A DNA stretch of 64,000 nt, from positions 74,403,696 to 74,467,695 of the forward strand of contig NC_084801.1 in NCBI RefSeq assembly GCF_963169125.1, written 5' to 3'. The translations under genes were made by a program, and so were the position numbers. Source of the DNA: Humulus lupulus. Taxonomy: Eukaryota > Streptophyta > Magnoliopsida > Rosales > Cannabaceae. The notes under the pieces were generated by a model that saw only the letters and a list, made by a program, of their open reading frames with translations, made no database searches and had not been told where the DNA came from. This document shows, one piece after another, positions 10,675 to 21,939 of this stretch; the first letter of the stretch is position 1; every line of letters starts with the position of its first letter.

Positions 10675-12959
10675 TGTAACGACCCAAATTTGCTAATAAG
10701 GCTTAAGCGCCTTGATTAGCGTGCCAGGAGGGCATGATGGGAATTATGTGTGATTTTTTTATGAATTAAATGCATGATTATGATTTAAAGCATGTTATAT
10801 GACTATTTTTTATCAGAGATGCATGACTATGTATATTAGTATGCATGTAGGCCCGGATCGTGTTAGAAGGGCATAACTGTAATTTTGGCCTTGTTGGGCA
10901 TAACTGCATTGATATGTGATAATTGTATTCCGTGATTTGTACCACGTGAGTGTCGTGTTATTGTTGTGATGCACGTCCCGAGACGGTCCTAGAGAGCTAG
11001 TTAACTTAAGAGTCACAACGGGATTTTTATACCCGGCTCGGGAGGAGCCTAGGGGTACCTCGGGAATTTTATGGTCAAGTTGAGATTTAGCGGGTAATGG
11101 TTATTGGAGATTTAGTAACCTGGGTAACCATTAGTTACTGCTGAGAGTAACAAGTTCTAGATAGAAAAATGGTAGAAATGAAATAGAAGTAAAAGGACTT
11201 AAGTGCCCTTGAGGTTTAGTTGGGAAAGGATAGGCAAGGAAGGGCAAAATGGTCATTTGGCAAGGGTTATAGACATTTTGCAGCTGGGATTTAGGGGTAT
11301 ACGGTTTGGGCATTTTTTATGTCACTTGAGGCTTAATAGAAAGTGAAGAGAAGAAAGAGAAGGAGAAAGAAGCTAGGGCATGAAGAAGAAGAAGATGAGT
11401 GGAGGAGCTGAATTGGAAACCTAGGAGATGAAGGAAGCTTAGGGATGGATTCTCCATATGAGGTAAGGAATTTTATACACATTTAAGGCTTGATTATGTT
11501 ATGGGTTAAGAAATTTGAGCATGGTTTAAGTTTGAACTTTGAGTTTTTTTATTTTTCTGAAATTGAAATCAAGGATGTGGATTTTGGGGATTTGATTGTG
11601 TGTTTGGATGTCTTTGATGATGTTTATGGGTTGTTAGATGGTCTATTTGATGTTTGGAATTGATCTTGGGGTTTGGGTATTGGTTTGGTATGATTTGGAA
11701 GGTTTAAGTTCGGGAAAAACGCAAGTGAAAACCCAGATTTTCTGGGTTCGCGTATGAGCGCCGCGACCCTGTTCTTGGGCGCCGCAGCGCGTTGTTGCTT
11801 CAGGAGTGGTGCTGGTCGCTGGGCGCGGCGGCCCTTGAAGGGGGTGCCGCGGCGCTAGGCCATTTTCAGGGGTTGGAAATTTCCATTTTTCAGCTTTTGC
11901 TCCGGGGGTTCAGGGGATGTTTCCGATGAATTGTTTTAGGGATTTGGGAGTCCCGAGAGTGCGGGATTGGTCCCGGGAAGTGGTTTTGGGTTGATTAGTA
12001 ATGAGGGATGTTTCTTGTGTGTTGTAACTAGGTTGTTGGTGAGGCTCGTGCTTGAGGACCGTGCTCGTGGCTTTAGTGCATCAGGAGGCTCGGAATGCAG
12101 GTAAGAAAACTATAACACCCGAGAATAGGGCATGGCCCCACTGTGTGATTGTAGGGCATGGCCCCGGATTGTATTATGTGTAAATGTTTAACCTTAAATG
12201 AGTCGTGATGTGTGTGAATGTTTATTTCGAGTGTACTTTATGTGTGATTATGATGAAATGAACGGCAAGTGCCGAGTACGGCGTAAGCCGGGGCGGCCGT
12301 GGGCCGAAAGTAACACCTAGCACATGGGATGCTATATTCAGGGCGGGGCCCGGTGGATTCATGTGTTATGCTATATTCAGGGTGGGACCCAAGGGATACA
12401 TGAGTTATCCTCGCGGTGAGAACCGTTACCCCAGGCTTCGGTAAGGCTCTGGGGCGGCATGGCCGTGTTTGCTTAGTCTAATGGTTGACTTGTTTATTTG
12501 TGGATTATCTGATATGATTAACCATATATATTTGCATATGTTATGTTCTGCATGAGTTTTCTTGCTGGGCTTCGGCTCACGGGTGCTCCGTGTTGCAGGT
12601 AGGGAAAGGACTGAGTCAACCAACCATGAGTACGGAGAGCGTGAAGCGACGCGTACATGTTTGGCCTGCCCGACTGCTTTCGTTGGGGGTTTATTTGAAA
12701 ATGGCTGTAATAATCTATGATTTTATGATTTATCAACTGTAAACTTATTTCAAGATGTAAATAGTTTTCAAACCTTATTTTGGGATCCCAAAGGTTTAAT
12801 ACTAGCAGTTTTAAATGAAACGACGCATTTTCAAAGATTACTGCCTTAACTTTTAATTAGTCACACTTTTGTTTCAAAACCTCGGTTAGCGAGTTCTTTG
12901 CACACTGTTTTATCTTAAAAACTCACTTAGTAACGACTCTAAGGAAGTAGGGCGTTACA
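10675..12959 (+). repeat. solo LTR, T family, with 5-bp duplication
   Basis: This 2285-bp solo LTR starts TGTAACGACC and ends GGGCGTTACA. It is flanked by CATGC at 10670-10674 and 12960-12964. The uninterrupted G LTR context (tgtcatgctctta) is recovered when it is removed. Such solo copies arise by recombination between the two LTRs of one element. A minus-strand relative lies at 51282-53530. The LTR contains splice-site-like motifs: gaggtaagg (GT at 11463), gcaggtaag (GT at 12101) and ttgcaggta (AG ending 12598). Confidence 0.93.
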
Positions 12960-13836
12960 CATGCTCTTACTGGTTCTGGAAGATTATAGATTTTCTAGAA
13001 CTTTCTTTTATAATTAAATCCTTAAATAAACATGATTATGACAAGTGTCATGCTCTTAGTGGTTCTGGAAGGTTCTAGAGTTTCTATATCTCTTTTATTT
13101 AAAAAAAATACTTAATTTCATTCTAACTATAATCCAAATTTAAATTTAAATAAAATAGAATCCTAACTTCTAACTTCTTAAATCTCATAACTCTAAACTC
13201 ACCTATAGTAAAATAAAAATAAATGGAGCTGTAAGATTCCAATTCAGACCATCTTTATACCGTTAGAAAGATAATTCAATTATCTACAACTTTCTAGAAA
13301 AACTATTTTTCAAAATTCGTAATATAACTAGGTCAAAAATGGGTCGAAAGTTACAGTATCCTAAAGTTACGGAAAATCTATTTAATTATCTAAATAACAA
13401 CCTAATCCACAAATATCTTAACTAACCATAAAATAACAAACTCTAATTCCCTAGGCTGATTTCGAATTTACTAAGCCCAAAATCTTATTGGGCTTTTGGC
13501 CTTTATGTAGGCTCGATCCATAACACTTTTTAATAATATCATAATTAATTTATTCTTATGCAATCACCCCCTTTTCCACAAACAAGGCTGCTAATATCAT
13601 AAACCTATACTATACTATAATAATCATAACTACTAAAAAAAATTAAACCTTATGTTATAATTAATATTTCTAAACTATAGGTTAAACTTATAAAATCCAT
13701 AACTATTGCTACGAGTGTCCTACTAAGTCCCGGTTTGAACCAAAATCCACGAAATTTAAAATACTACAAACTAATACTAACTACTACTACTACTACTACT
13801 ATCTAGCTAGTTAAGTAAATATTATGGGACTCTACA

Positions 13837-14081
13837 CAAGAGCAATGTTAATCAGTACGCCTCAATATCGTCACACAGCATTCAAGGGCCAGACCCTATC
13901 AATATCTCATGCTCCCTATTAATCATACCAATTAATACACTCATATTTCATTCAAGCACTTAAGCATATAATATCATATATTCAATTACAAAACCTTGAG
14001 TCAAGCTTGTCTTTAGCGGCAAGTGTACATGTCCAACCAGTCTTCAAGAACCCTTAAACCTAGGACACTCTGATACCAAGT
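13837..14081 (-). mobile_element. S element leader with primer binding site
   Basis: The primer site (minus strand tggtatcagagt, 14067-14078) abuts the S 5' LTR. The following leader (aagactggttggacatgtac) closely matches the P leader at 29300-29320. The donor-like gg/gtatgt of P is changed to gg/acatgt here. The S interior stops at the G LTR boundary, so gag and pol are gone. Confidence 0.75.
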
Positions 14082-16366
14082 TGTAACGCCCTGGGTAACC
14101 AAGACCGTTACACTGTGTGTTTAAAATAGTGTAAGACTCACTAATCAAATCATTTAAACAAAATGTGAATCTAACGTCATCAACGGATTAGGAATAAAAG
14201 ATTTTGGTCATAAACAAGTTATTTTCATTAAAAATGAAAGTTTAATACATGGAATCTCAAAACAGGGTTTAGATGACATATTTACAAAGTTTTTAGAAGT
14301 TATAAATAACCCAGGCCATTCTAATGGAAAAATACACATTTTTGGGTTTTCGTCCCTATACAATCCCTCGACCGTGGTGGTCGAGCAGCTCACAATGTAC
14401 ACCTCGCCCCTAGAGCTCTCCAACTCATGGTTGACCCAATTTACCCTTGCCTTTACCTGCACCACGTAGCACCCGTGAGCCGAGGCCCAGCAAGAAAACA
14501 TGATATCATAGCATGATCAATATAAGTAACCAGATATTCCATAAAACATAACCAAGCATTTAGCAATTCATAACATTTGCCTATTCAATGATAACAATCG
14601 ACAAATCACAATTTGTTATCCAAATAATCAACATTTCATATTTCATCAAATTAACAACAATAATCACATTCATAATCACCAGTTTATCACAACCATTACA
14701 CAATACTCAGGGTCGGCGCCCTTAGGCCGCACCCTCTATGTAACCCACTGTCTTCGGCTCACTTAGGCCACCCCCAATGTTATACCCACTGACTCCGGCC
14801 AACTTAACCGAGCTTAGTGATTAATAAGCTGGCCTCAGCTACCAGTGGTTGAGCCGTGCCCTGTGCGCAAATATTGATTCTGGCACTCTTAGGCTGTTTA
14901 TGACATGTTTCATGGCATAATATCATCTCATGACATTGCATAAGAATATAGGGAGCTCTTAGTCCCATGGAAATCATATAACAGAGCATACAAATATGGG
15001 GAACACTTAGTCCAAACCTAACCACAGGTGCAGTTTCTTACCTCTTGTTCGAGGGAGAAATAGTAGATAAACGACCCCTGAGAGCGATCGATCCTTTGAT
15101 CCCTTTGTGGTCACCTAGTCATAACCAAATATGGAATGAAAACAACAATAAAAGGATATTGACCTAAACCTCACTCCCGGGACCGTGAATTTTACCCAAA
15201 CGGTGAGTAGATTTGATCCCAAGCCTTAGGAATTGAAACCTCGAGCCAAAACCCCTTAAAAATGCCCAAAACCAAAATCTGAAGGAGCAGGGTAGCGTTG
15301 TAGCGCTACCCCCCTAGTGCCCCAGCGCCCTAAACAGAGAGAATTCCCCCTGAGTAGCGCTGTAGTGCCCACTTGTGGGCGCAATAGCGCTACACACAGC
15401 CAGCTTTGCCCAGAAATTTTCCCTCTTCAACTCCACCATTTCCAACCTGAACCAAAAGCTTCCAAACCTCATTTTAAGTCCCAATTGAGCCCAAATACCA
15501 TATACACATGTCCTAGGCATCACAACATAACCAAGCTTGCCAAAAACCCCATTGAATTCTCAACTTTCAAACCCAAAATCCCAACTGAACTCAATAAGAA
15601 AAACAATGCAGAATACCAGAGTTCTAATGGTTGGAATCTTACCTCAAGCTCAGTATGAACTTCTCTTCAATGGTGGAACAATACCCTAGATCCTCAAAAC
15701 TTGATTCCCTAGCTTAATTCTTCAAAAGAAGTTTCAAAATTGAAGAAGAAAAGGAGAAACAATTATGAATGGTTGAAGAAGGGAAAGGTGCTCTATTTTT
15801 CTATAGCCTTCTACAGCTTCCTAGTTTAAGTATGGATATATATCCTTTAGGGTTAAAAGACCTAAATGCCCTCAAGTCTAATTAAAATCCATAACAGCCA
15901 CCAAGGGCAAAATCATCCTTTCGCCCCTATCTCGTTAATCATAATTAACACCCTCCATTTCCCGTTATTCTCAATATTCTCGAATACCAATAATTCATAT
16001 CCCGTTACCCTTTAACTCCCGGCAATGCCCTAATCACCAAATTATCCTAGGACTCACCCTAAGTCCCGAACTTAATCCTGTTATGACCAAACCACTAACT
16101 TATACTAAAAGATCGTCTCATGCCAATCAGCTCGAGCAAATCCACATTATAATGTGGCCTCAACAGTAGTTTACCAATATGCATACAAATATACAATTAT
16201 GCCCTCATAACAAAATATATACCCATATGCATGCATTTATCATCATATAATAATATGATCCACATAAACATGCATATAATAATATAATGGCATAAAAAAT
16301 CAATTATGGCCCTCTTGGCCGCCTAATCAAGGTCCTAAACCTTATTAGGAAATTTGGGTCGTTACA
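14082..16366 (-). repeat. S element 5' LTR
   Basis: This 2285-bp LTR runs from TGTAACGCCC to GGGTCGTTACA on the plus strand. A TATA-like box for the minus strand lies at 15835-15845 (ggatatatatc). Splice-site-like motifs on the minus strand are gaggtaagat (GT starting 15642), gaggtaagaa (GT starting 15041) and ggtgcaggtaaag (AG ending 14457). It interrupts a protease frame at 16367. The next bases are ACTTT, but the matching copy on the other side has been lost. Confidence 0.85.
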
Positions 16367-16780
16367 ACTTTCTTGCGTTTGCAGTCGATGGTTGCGCCAT
16401 GCCTTGCTACCCAATCCAAGCCCAGTATCACGTCAAAGTCTTTGATCTCTAGTTCTATCAGGTCTCCTTCTAGTTCTCGTCCTCAATTTTGATCGGTATG
16501 CCTCATACTATCCGTGATGATAGGACTATTTCACCCGAAGGCAATTCTGTCACAAACCTAGTTCTAAATCTTTCACAAGGTTTGTCTAATTTCTCTATCA
16601 TTCCTAACGAGATATATGAGTGAGTGGCTCCTGGATCAAATAATACTGAAGATACATTATTTAGGATAGGAATCTAACCTGTGACCACTTTATTACTAGC
16701 TTCAGCTTCTCCTTGGGTCCAGGGAAAGACTCTAGCAGGATTAGATAAGCCTTCTTTATCATTAGGGTGTGTTTCTATAG
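16367..16780 (-). pseudogene. Gag C-terminus and protease fragment of G
   Basis: The minus strand reads GEAEASNKVVTG and then FDPGATHS near the aspartic protease active site. The end of the fragment (about 16480-16376) reads LIELEIKDFDVILGLDW, VARHG and ATIDCKRKK, a block typical of Ty3/Gypsy proteases of chromovirus type. Several stops break the middle. The active-site motif is DPG rather than DSG or DTG. The fragment ends where the S LTR inserted. Confidence 0.7.
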
Positions 16781-17159
16781 TTAGAAAAATAAGCCATCTT
16801 TATTATTTTCTAAGTCTATTTCTAATCAACCTATCTGACTTCATTCTTAGGCTCAAAACTCGTCGTTATTCCAAAGTTAACCATATTGAGGGAGGGCTGG
16901 GATCAGTAAAATCGTTCCCACTACTATGGCCCCCTAACTCTCAATATAGAACCCGGTTCATTGATTTGTATCCAACCTCACCGAACTTGGTCATTATTTA
17001 TTAAATTTATTATTTATTATGATTGTAAAAAAAATCAAACTCATACATGTCATTCAAAAATAACAATAATATTCATTTGGAAAAAGGTTTTCACTAAGTA
17101 CAATCATAAATGCAAAGATAATAAATCAAATAAATAACGAAAGAAATAAATAAACTAAT
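16781..17159. other. G interior without readable coding sequence
   Basis: This AT-rich stretch lies between the 5' ORF and the gag-protease fragment of G, where most of gag should be. I see no Gag motifs, so gag is deleted or decayed beyond recognition. Confidence 0.4.
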
Positions 17160-17636
17160 TTAAAAATTAGGATCTTCTACATCTGTCCCTTCATCTAACA
17201 TATCATCATCTATCTCCTCATAATCATCATTATCTTGAGCCTCAAAATTTCCTCGAGGAAGATTTGTAAAGATTCTATTTTTTTGCTCATTAGTGAATTG
17301 GAATTCCATCCTAGAGGTGAACCTAAGTATGAGAAAATAATATCTTATAGCTACCAGTAATTCATCTTCATCATCTATAGTTTCCCATATTTCTTTTAAA
17401 GTTGCAATTACAGAAGGATAATCTTTAAAAAGCCTAATCACCTGTAGCTCTCATCTATAGTTTCCCGTAGCTCTCATCATGATTTGCTTAGTTGTTTGGA
17501 GGTGAACTATCTCCCTGTGGAATAAAAGTAATCTCCGAGTGATTCTTTCTAACACTCCTACTGTATTCCTTGGCTCTCTAATTCTTTTCAATTCCTTAAT
17601 GGCTCGAATATCCTCATAGGTCAAGGCTTCATCCAT
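17160..17636 (-). pseudogene. 5' ORF upstream of gag in element G
   Basis: The frame begins at an ATG (17636) six bases after the 3' splice site of a short leader intron. It runs about 158 codons with one internal TGA (17451-17453) that would be CGA before a C-to-T change. The N-terminal half is basic and helical (ALTYEDIRAIKELKRIREPR). The middle has IATLKEIWETIDDEDELL. The last 25 residues are strongly acidic (DDYEEIDDDMLDEG). I do not recognise the family. It lies where an extra ORF between primer site and gag would be. Element N has an ORF in the same place that also ends in an acidic tail, but the two sequences do not otherwise look alike. Confidence 0.55.
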
Positions 17637-17642
17637 TCTTAA

Positions 17643-17708
17643 CTGAAAACATAACTCTAAAACGTTAACTATACACATAAACTTAATAACTATAACATAA
17701 ACACTTAC
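17643..17708 (-). other. leader intron of element G (predicted)
   Basis: On the minus strand this 66-bp gap starts GTAAGTGTTTATG and ends TTATGTTTTCAG, with an AT-rich body. It lies about 65 bp inside the primer site and just before the 5' ORF. Confidence 0.6.
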
Positions 17709-17772
17709 ATTGGCGGTTAGATTCAGAGCTTGAGTGTGTGTATCAAGGAGAACTTCATGCAAATGAATCGTT

Positions 17773-17784
17773 TCTCTGATACCA
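17773..17784 (-). other. G primer binding site
   Basis: The minus strand reads tggtatcagaga, complementary to the 3' end of initiator tRNA-Met. It lies two bases inside the 5' LTR. Confidence 0.85.
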
Positions 17785-17786
17785 AC

Positions 17787-19787
17787 TGTAATGACCAAAT
17801 ATTTCTAAGACCTTGGACCATTAAAACTACTAGACATAGCTACTATTTTTTAGAAAACATACATAAGAAATAATCATAACTTTATTAAAACTCCAAAATA
17901 AATATTGTATCAATAACATAAAATTATAAATTTAAAATGAAATATGACATGGGTACCCATTGTTTATAAAACATAAAACATAACTTTAAATACTAATTGC
18001 GAAATTACATCAAAATATAATTTTAAAGACATAACATAAATAACGTCGTCCTCGATCAACACGCAATCCATTGCATCCATTCATCCTTAACACACAAGCC
18101 AAGCTACCAAGAATCCTTCCACCTCCATATTTAATTTCCTGCATGATACTAAAATAAAGAAATGAGCCTAATGCCCAGCAAGGAAAATCTACTAACACAT
18201 ATAAGCATAAAACTATATCATATACATATACTAGAAAATATATGACTATAAAAACGTATATCATATAGGACTACAATATTATTGGCCATTAACTCATTAA
18301 CATGGCATGTGATAAACCATCTAGGTCCTCTGTCTACTAATCGAGGTAGGTAGATCACATAATTTTATATGATAACCCATCTAGGTCCTCCACTAGTCAA
18401 GGTAGGGTAAATCATAACTCTAACCCATGAAATGATAAATAATCTTGGGACTTGCTATCTAAGCAAGTCATATGCCCAAGCGACTAAAAACATACCATGC
18501 ATATACATACCACAGCATAAACATATCATAACATAAACATATCATAACATATAAGCACATAAAATCTATCCTATTTTCCTTACCAAAAGCCGAGATATTT
18601 GGAAACCAGAACGGGATTAGAAACTCCTATAAACCAACAGTAAGATGGTGAGAATCTCTAAAGAATAAAGATGAAAAGAGAACTAAACCATCAAGAAGAA
18701 ACTTACCAAGAAGAACCTTTCAAGAACTTAAATACCTAATCAAGAATCATAAACAAGAGTTAGGATCTGAATAAAGAAAACTAAAGAACCATATAGAACT
18801 GAACTTAGGAATAGAAATACCTTGAATAACCTTATAGATTGGTCTAAACCTCAATACCAAAATCACACTATTTCTTACTTCCCAAGTGTTTATAAAAGCT
18901 TAGAATGACAAAGCTTTAACCCAAAACCCAAGTGCGTCTCTCTATAGTAACATTAGCACCTTGGAGGCTCTAACAAATGCTTGAAGAATGAACGAAATGG
19001 CTGAGCACTAGGTCCTATTTATGGAGTTCAAGGAGTGAAACTAACCCCTTTTTAATTTGAATAAATAAATTATTATAAAATGAAAAAGATTTGATTTTTT
19101 GTTCAACTGACGCCCAGAACTTGGTCAAAATCGTTCAAAGGCAGGTCTAAGTGGTTAAGGGTAATTTTTTAAAATTCAAAAATCAAACTTTCAAAAATAC
19201 ATACATGGAGCCGATATATCACCACCTATAGGCGATATATCGCCTCCCTCTGTATTCCCGAGCCTCGTTCGATCATTCGTGCAAAGTCGAAGTGTTTTCT
19301 GTATCTTCCGTAAGCGATATATTGGCCCCTATGCTACGATATATCGGCATACATTGATATATTAAACACATATTTGCACTTTTTCAGCATAATTTAAATT
19401 GGATAAATAGCTTTGACTGAGTCATAATACGATCCTAACAGCTGCTGAAGGTTCTAGAGCTTCTAGATCTTTCTTTTATTAAAATTATCCATAAAAAATA
19501 CTTAAGTCCTTGAAATCATAATTATGATAAGTATCACACTCTTATTAGCTCTATCTAAACCATAGGTTATAATAAATATATATCTATGACCAACAATATT
19601 AATCAAACCTTATGTTATAATTAATATTCTTAAACTATAGGCTAAACTTATAAAATCCATAACTGTCGCTATGAGTTTCCAACTAAGTCCCGACTTGAAC
19701 CAAAATCCATGGTAACTAACATGCTAATAACTAATACTAACTACTACTACTATCTAGCTAGCTAAGTAAATATTATGGGACACTACA
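17787..19787 (-). repeat. G element 5' LTR, complete
   Basis: This 2001-bp LTR starts TGTAATGACC and ends GGGACACTACA. It carries two tandem copies of a tract with catctaggtcctc and gaggtagg (about 18312-18404). It is AT-rich, with scattered ATAT runs that make any TATA box ambiguous. It is the reference copy for the LTRs at 5239 and 9419. Confidence 0.87.
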
Positions 19788-20139
19788 TATAGGCTGAGAT
19801 CTTATATCTTGAAAAAGAATAGGAATCGATTTATGTTAACCTGCTATTAGAATAGGAAGAAAGAAATCTAGAATTGATTAATAAAATTAGAAGAATGAAA
19901 AGTTGATGAAATTAACACCCTAGGTCTTTTTCATAGTGAATTAAATCTTTTATTTAGTTGTTTTTGTTTAAAGTTATTTTCAAATTTAAGAATCAAATTC
20001 TTAGTATCCAAATAGAAATTTAAAGAAAAATTAATGGTACTTGGAAGATAGTCTTCGAGGGAACGATACTTTACTTCTCATGTATTACTTGAATCGATTG
20101 CGTGCACTTGCGTATATACATATTTTCATGATCAACATC
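19788..20139 (+). repeat. possible LTR end of another (Athila-like) element
   Basis: An AT-rich stretch ends with ttcgagggaacgatac, then gcgtgcacttgcgta and catgatcaaca. This layout resembles the LTR end or leader of Athila-type Gypsy elements as I remember them, but the primer site that should follow is missing. The segment is joined directly to the broken RNase H frame of element N. Assignment is tentative. Confidence 0.3.
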
Positions 20140-21657
20140 TGCCACCTTGTTTGCTTTTCCTGGGTGGTACAGGATGTTGTAGTCATAGTCGTTGAACAAC
20201 TTTAACCATCGATGTTGTCTCATATTCAATTCCTTCTGAGTGAAGAAATACTTCAAACTTTTGTGATCAGTGTAGATGTCGCAGTGTATCCCGTACAAGT
20301 AATGCCTCCAAATTTTCAATGCAAAAACCACCGCTGCCAGCTCTTGGTTATGAGTGGGATAGTTCTTCTCGTAATTCTTTAGTTGTCGAGAAGCATAAGA
20401 AATTACTTTTCTGTGCTGCATCAGCACTGCTCCCAACCCTTGGTCTGAGGCATCGCTATAAAAAGTATATCCCTCTGTGCCGTTAGGGATTGTCAGTACT
20501 GGGGCAGTCGTCAATCTTGTTTTCAGCTCCCGAAAACTCTTCTTGCACTTGTCAGTCGATTCGTACTTGATGCTTTTGCGGGTAAGGGCAGTCATTGGTG
20601 CAACTATTTTGGAAAATCCTTCAACAAATCACCAGTAATATCCCTCTATGCAAAGAAAACTTCTAACCTCATGAGAATTTTTTGGAGGTTTCCATTGCTC
20701 AACAGTTTCTATCTTGTTGGGATCTATTGAAATTCCGTCTCCCGACACCATGTGCCCCAGAAAACTAATTTTCTCTAGCAATAATTCGCACTTCAAAAAC
20801 TTAGTGTAAATCTTTACATCTTGTAGATGCTGGAGGACCAGTTCCAGATGCGTTGCATGCTCTTATTGGCTTTTCGAGTATATTAGAATATCATCAATGA
20901 ACATGACAAAGAACTTATCCAAATACTCACGAAATACGCCATTCATGAGATCCATGAATGTTGCAGGCGCATTGGTTAGTTCAAAGGACATCACTAAGAA
21001 CTCATAGTGGTCGTAGCACGTTCTAATGGTCGTCTTTGGTATATTCATCTCCTTAACCTTGAGCTGATGGTAGCGTGATCACAGGTCTATTTTGGAGAAT
21101 ACCGATGCTCCTTGCAGTTGATCCAAAAGATCATCAATCTTGGGCAATGGATATCGGTTCTTGATCGTCACTTTCTTCAACTCCCGATATTCAATGCACA
21201 TTCTCATCGAATCGTCTTTCTTCTTCAAGAATATGATCGGGGCTCCCCACAGAGAATAGCTTGGCCTTATGAACTTCTTGTCCAGTAACTCTTGCAGTTG
21301 CAACTGTAACTCCTTGAGTTCAACTAGCACCATCCTGTAAGGAGTCTTTAAGATCGGCGTAGTTCCCAGAATTAGCTCTATCTCAAACACGATCTCTCGG
21401 TCTGGTGGAATCCCTGGGAGATCTTCAGGAAATACTTCGGGAAACTTGCACACAACTAGTACATTAGAAGGTTGTTGACCCATCTCTTTATCCTTATCCA
21501 CTATGTTTGCCAGGAAACCAATGCATCTGTCACTCAACATTTTTCTTGCCTTCATTGTAGAAATCATAGGGCACTTATTTTCTCTTGACATACCCTTGAA
21601 CTCGAATGGTTCTTCTCCCGCTTGCAATTTATAACATCTCCATATTTGATTAACCAA
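20140..21657 (-). pseudogene. RT and RNase H of element N
   Basis: This is the reverse transcriptase and RNase H part of Pol. Visible RT landmarks in order are [55 protein letters not shown], the [13 protein letters not shown] block and the catalytic FIDD at about 20905-20895. RNase H follows with [27 protein letters not shown] and [19 protein letters not shown]. The frame then reaches [12 protein letters not shown] and runs into unrelated sequence at about 20140. Several stops interrupt it, for example after KIDL, after IYSKSQ and before FVEGFSK. RT residues such as CIEY (CIDY is usual) and SFELTNAP have drifted. Confidence 0.88.
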
Positions 21658-21662
21658 TCCAC

Positions 21663-21932
21663 CTAAAATATGACGTCGTATTCATGTAGGTTCAAGACTA
21701 ATAGATTCATTGTTAGCTCATGACCTTCTATCCAAACTAGTAAAGCTCTAACCCATGTCTGCACCAGCATATCCTCTCCCAAAGGCAAGGATACCCCACA
21801 AATAATAGGCATAGGCTGAGGCATTCTGTTTAGTTTTTCCACAAAGGATGCAAATACAAAAATATGTGATGCACCAGTATCCATTACTGCATATGCCGAG
21901 GTTTGGGCAATAGAAATCTGACCCAACACCAT
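21663..21932 (-). pseudogene. protease of element N
   Basis: Retroviral-type aspartic protease. The active-site triad DTG is intact in VMDTGASHIFV, and the late block reads [13 protein letters not shown] followed by a stop and VDWLIKYG. It continues into the Pol frame upstream of RT. A single stop separates it from the next segment. Confidence 0.82.
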
Positions 21933-21939
21933 ATCAGAT

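Larger units (their letters stand above)
9419..13836 (-). repeat. G-family LTR interrupted by a solo T LTR
   Basis: It starts TGTAATGACC at 9419 and ends ctctaca at 13836, matching the complete G LTR (17787-19787). Removing the T insertion and one duplication copy leaves about 2.1 kb. No primer site lies on its left, so it is either the 3' LTR of the minus-strand G element or a solo copy. A roughly 55-bp tandem repeat built on aagtcatatgcccaa lies at about 9905-10075, where the other G LTR has one copy. Confidence 0.82.
9419..19787 (-). mobile_element. G: minus-strand Ty3/Gypsy element, internally deleted
   Basis: A complete LTR at 17787-19787 has a tRNA-iMet-type primer site on its left (17773-17784), which defines it as the 5' LTR of a minus-strand element. 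Interior pieces follow leftwards: leader intron, 5' ORF, then a gag-protease fragment (16367-16780), interrupted by the S insertion. A G LTR at 9419-13836 may be the 3' LTR. RT to integrase are absent, presumably deleted together with part of S. The 5 bp outside the two LTRs do not match, so the pairing of the two LTRs is not proven. Confidence 0.6.

Noticed and set aside
15317..15658. A 113-codon plus-strand frame
   Set aside because: It lies inside the S LTR antisense to its transcription, with no counterpart in the P LTR.
16681..17004. A 107-codon plus-strand frame in element G
   Set aside because: Its left part is the reverse of the gag-protease junction and the rest has no motif.
9419..19787. 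A proven intact pair of G LTRs
   Set aside because: The 5-bp flanks do not match and the left LTR lacks a polypurine tract beside it, so only a tentative pairing is given.
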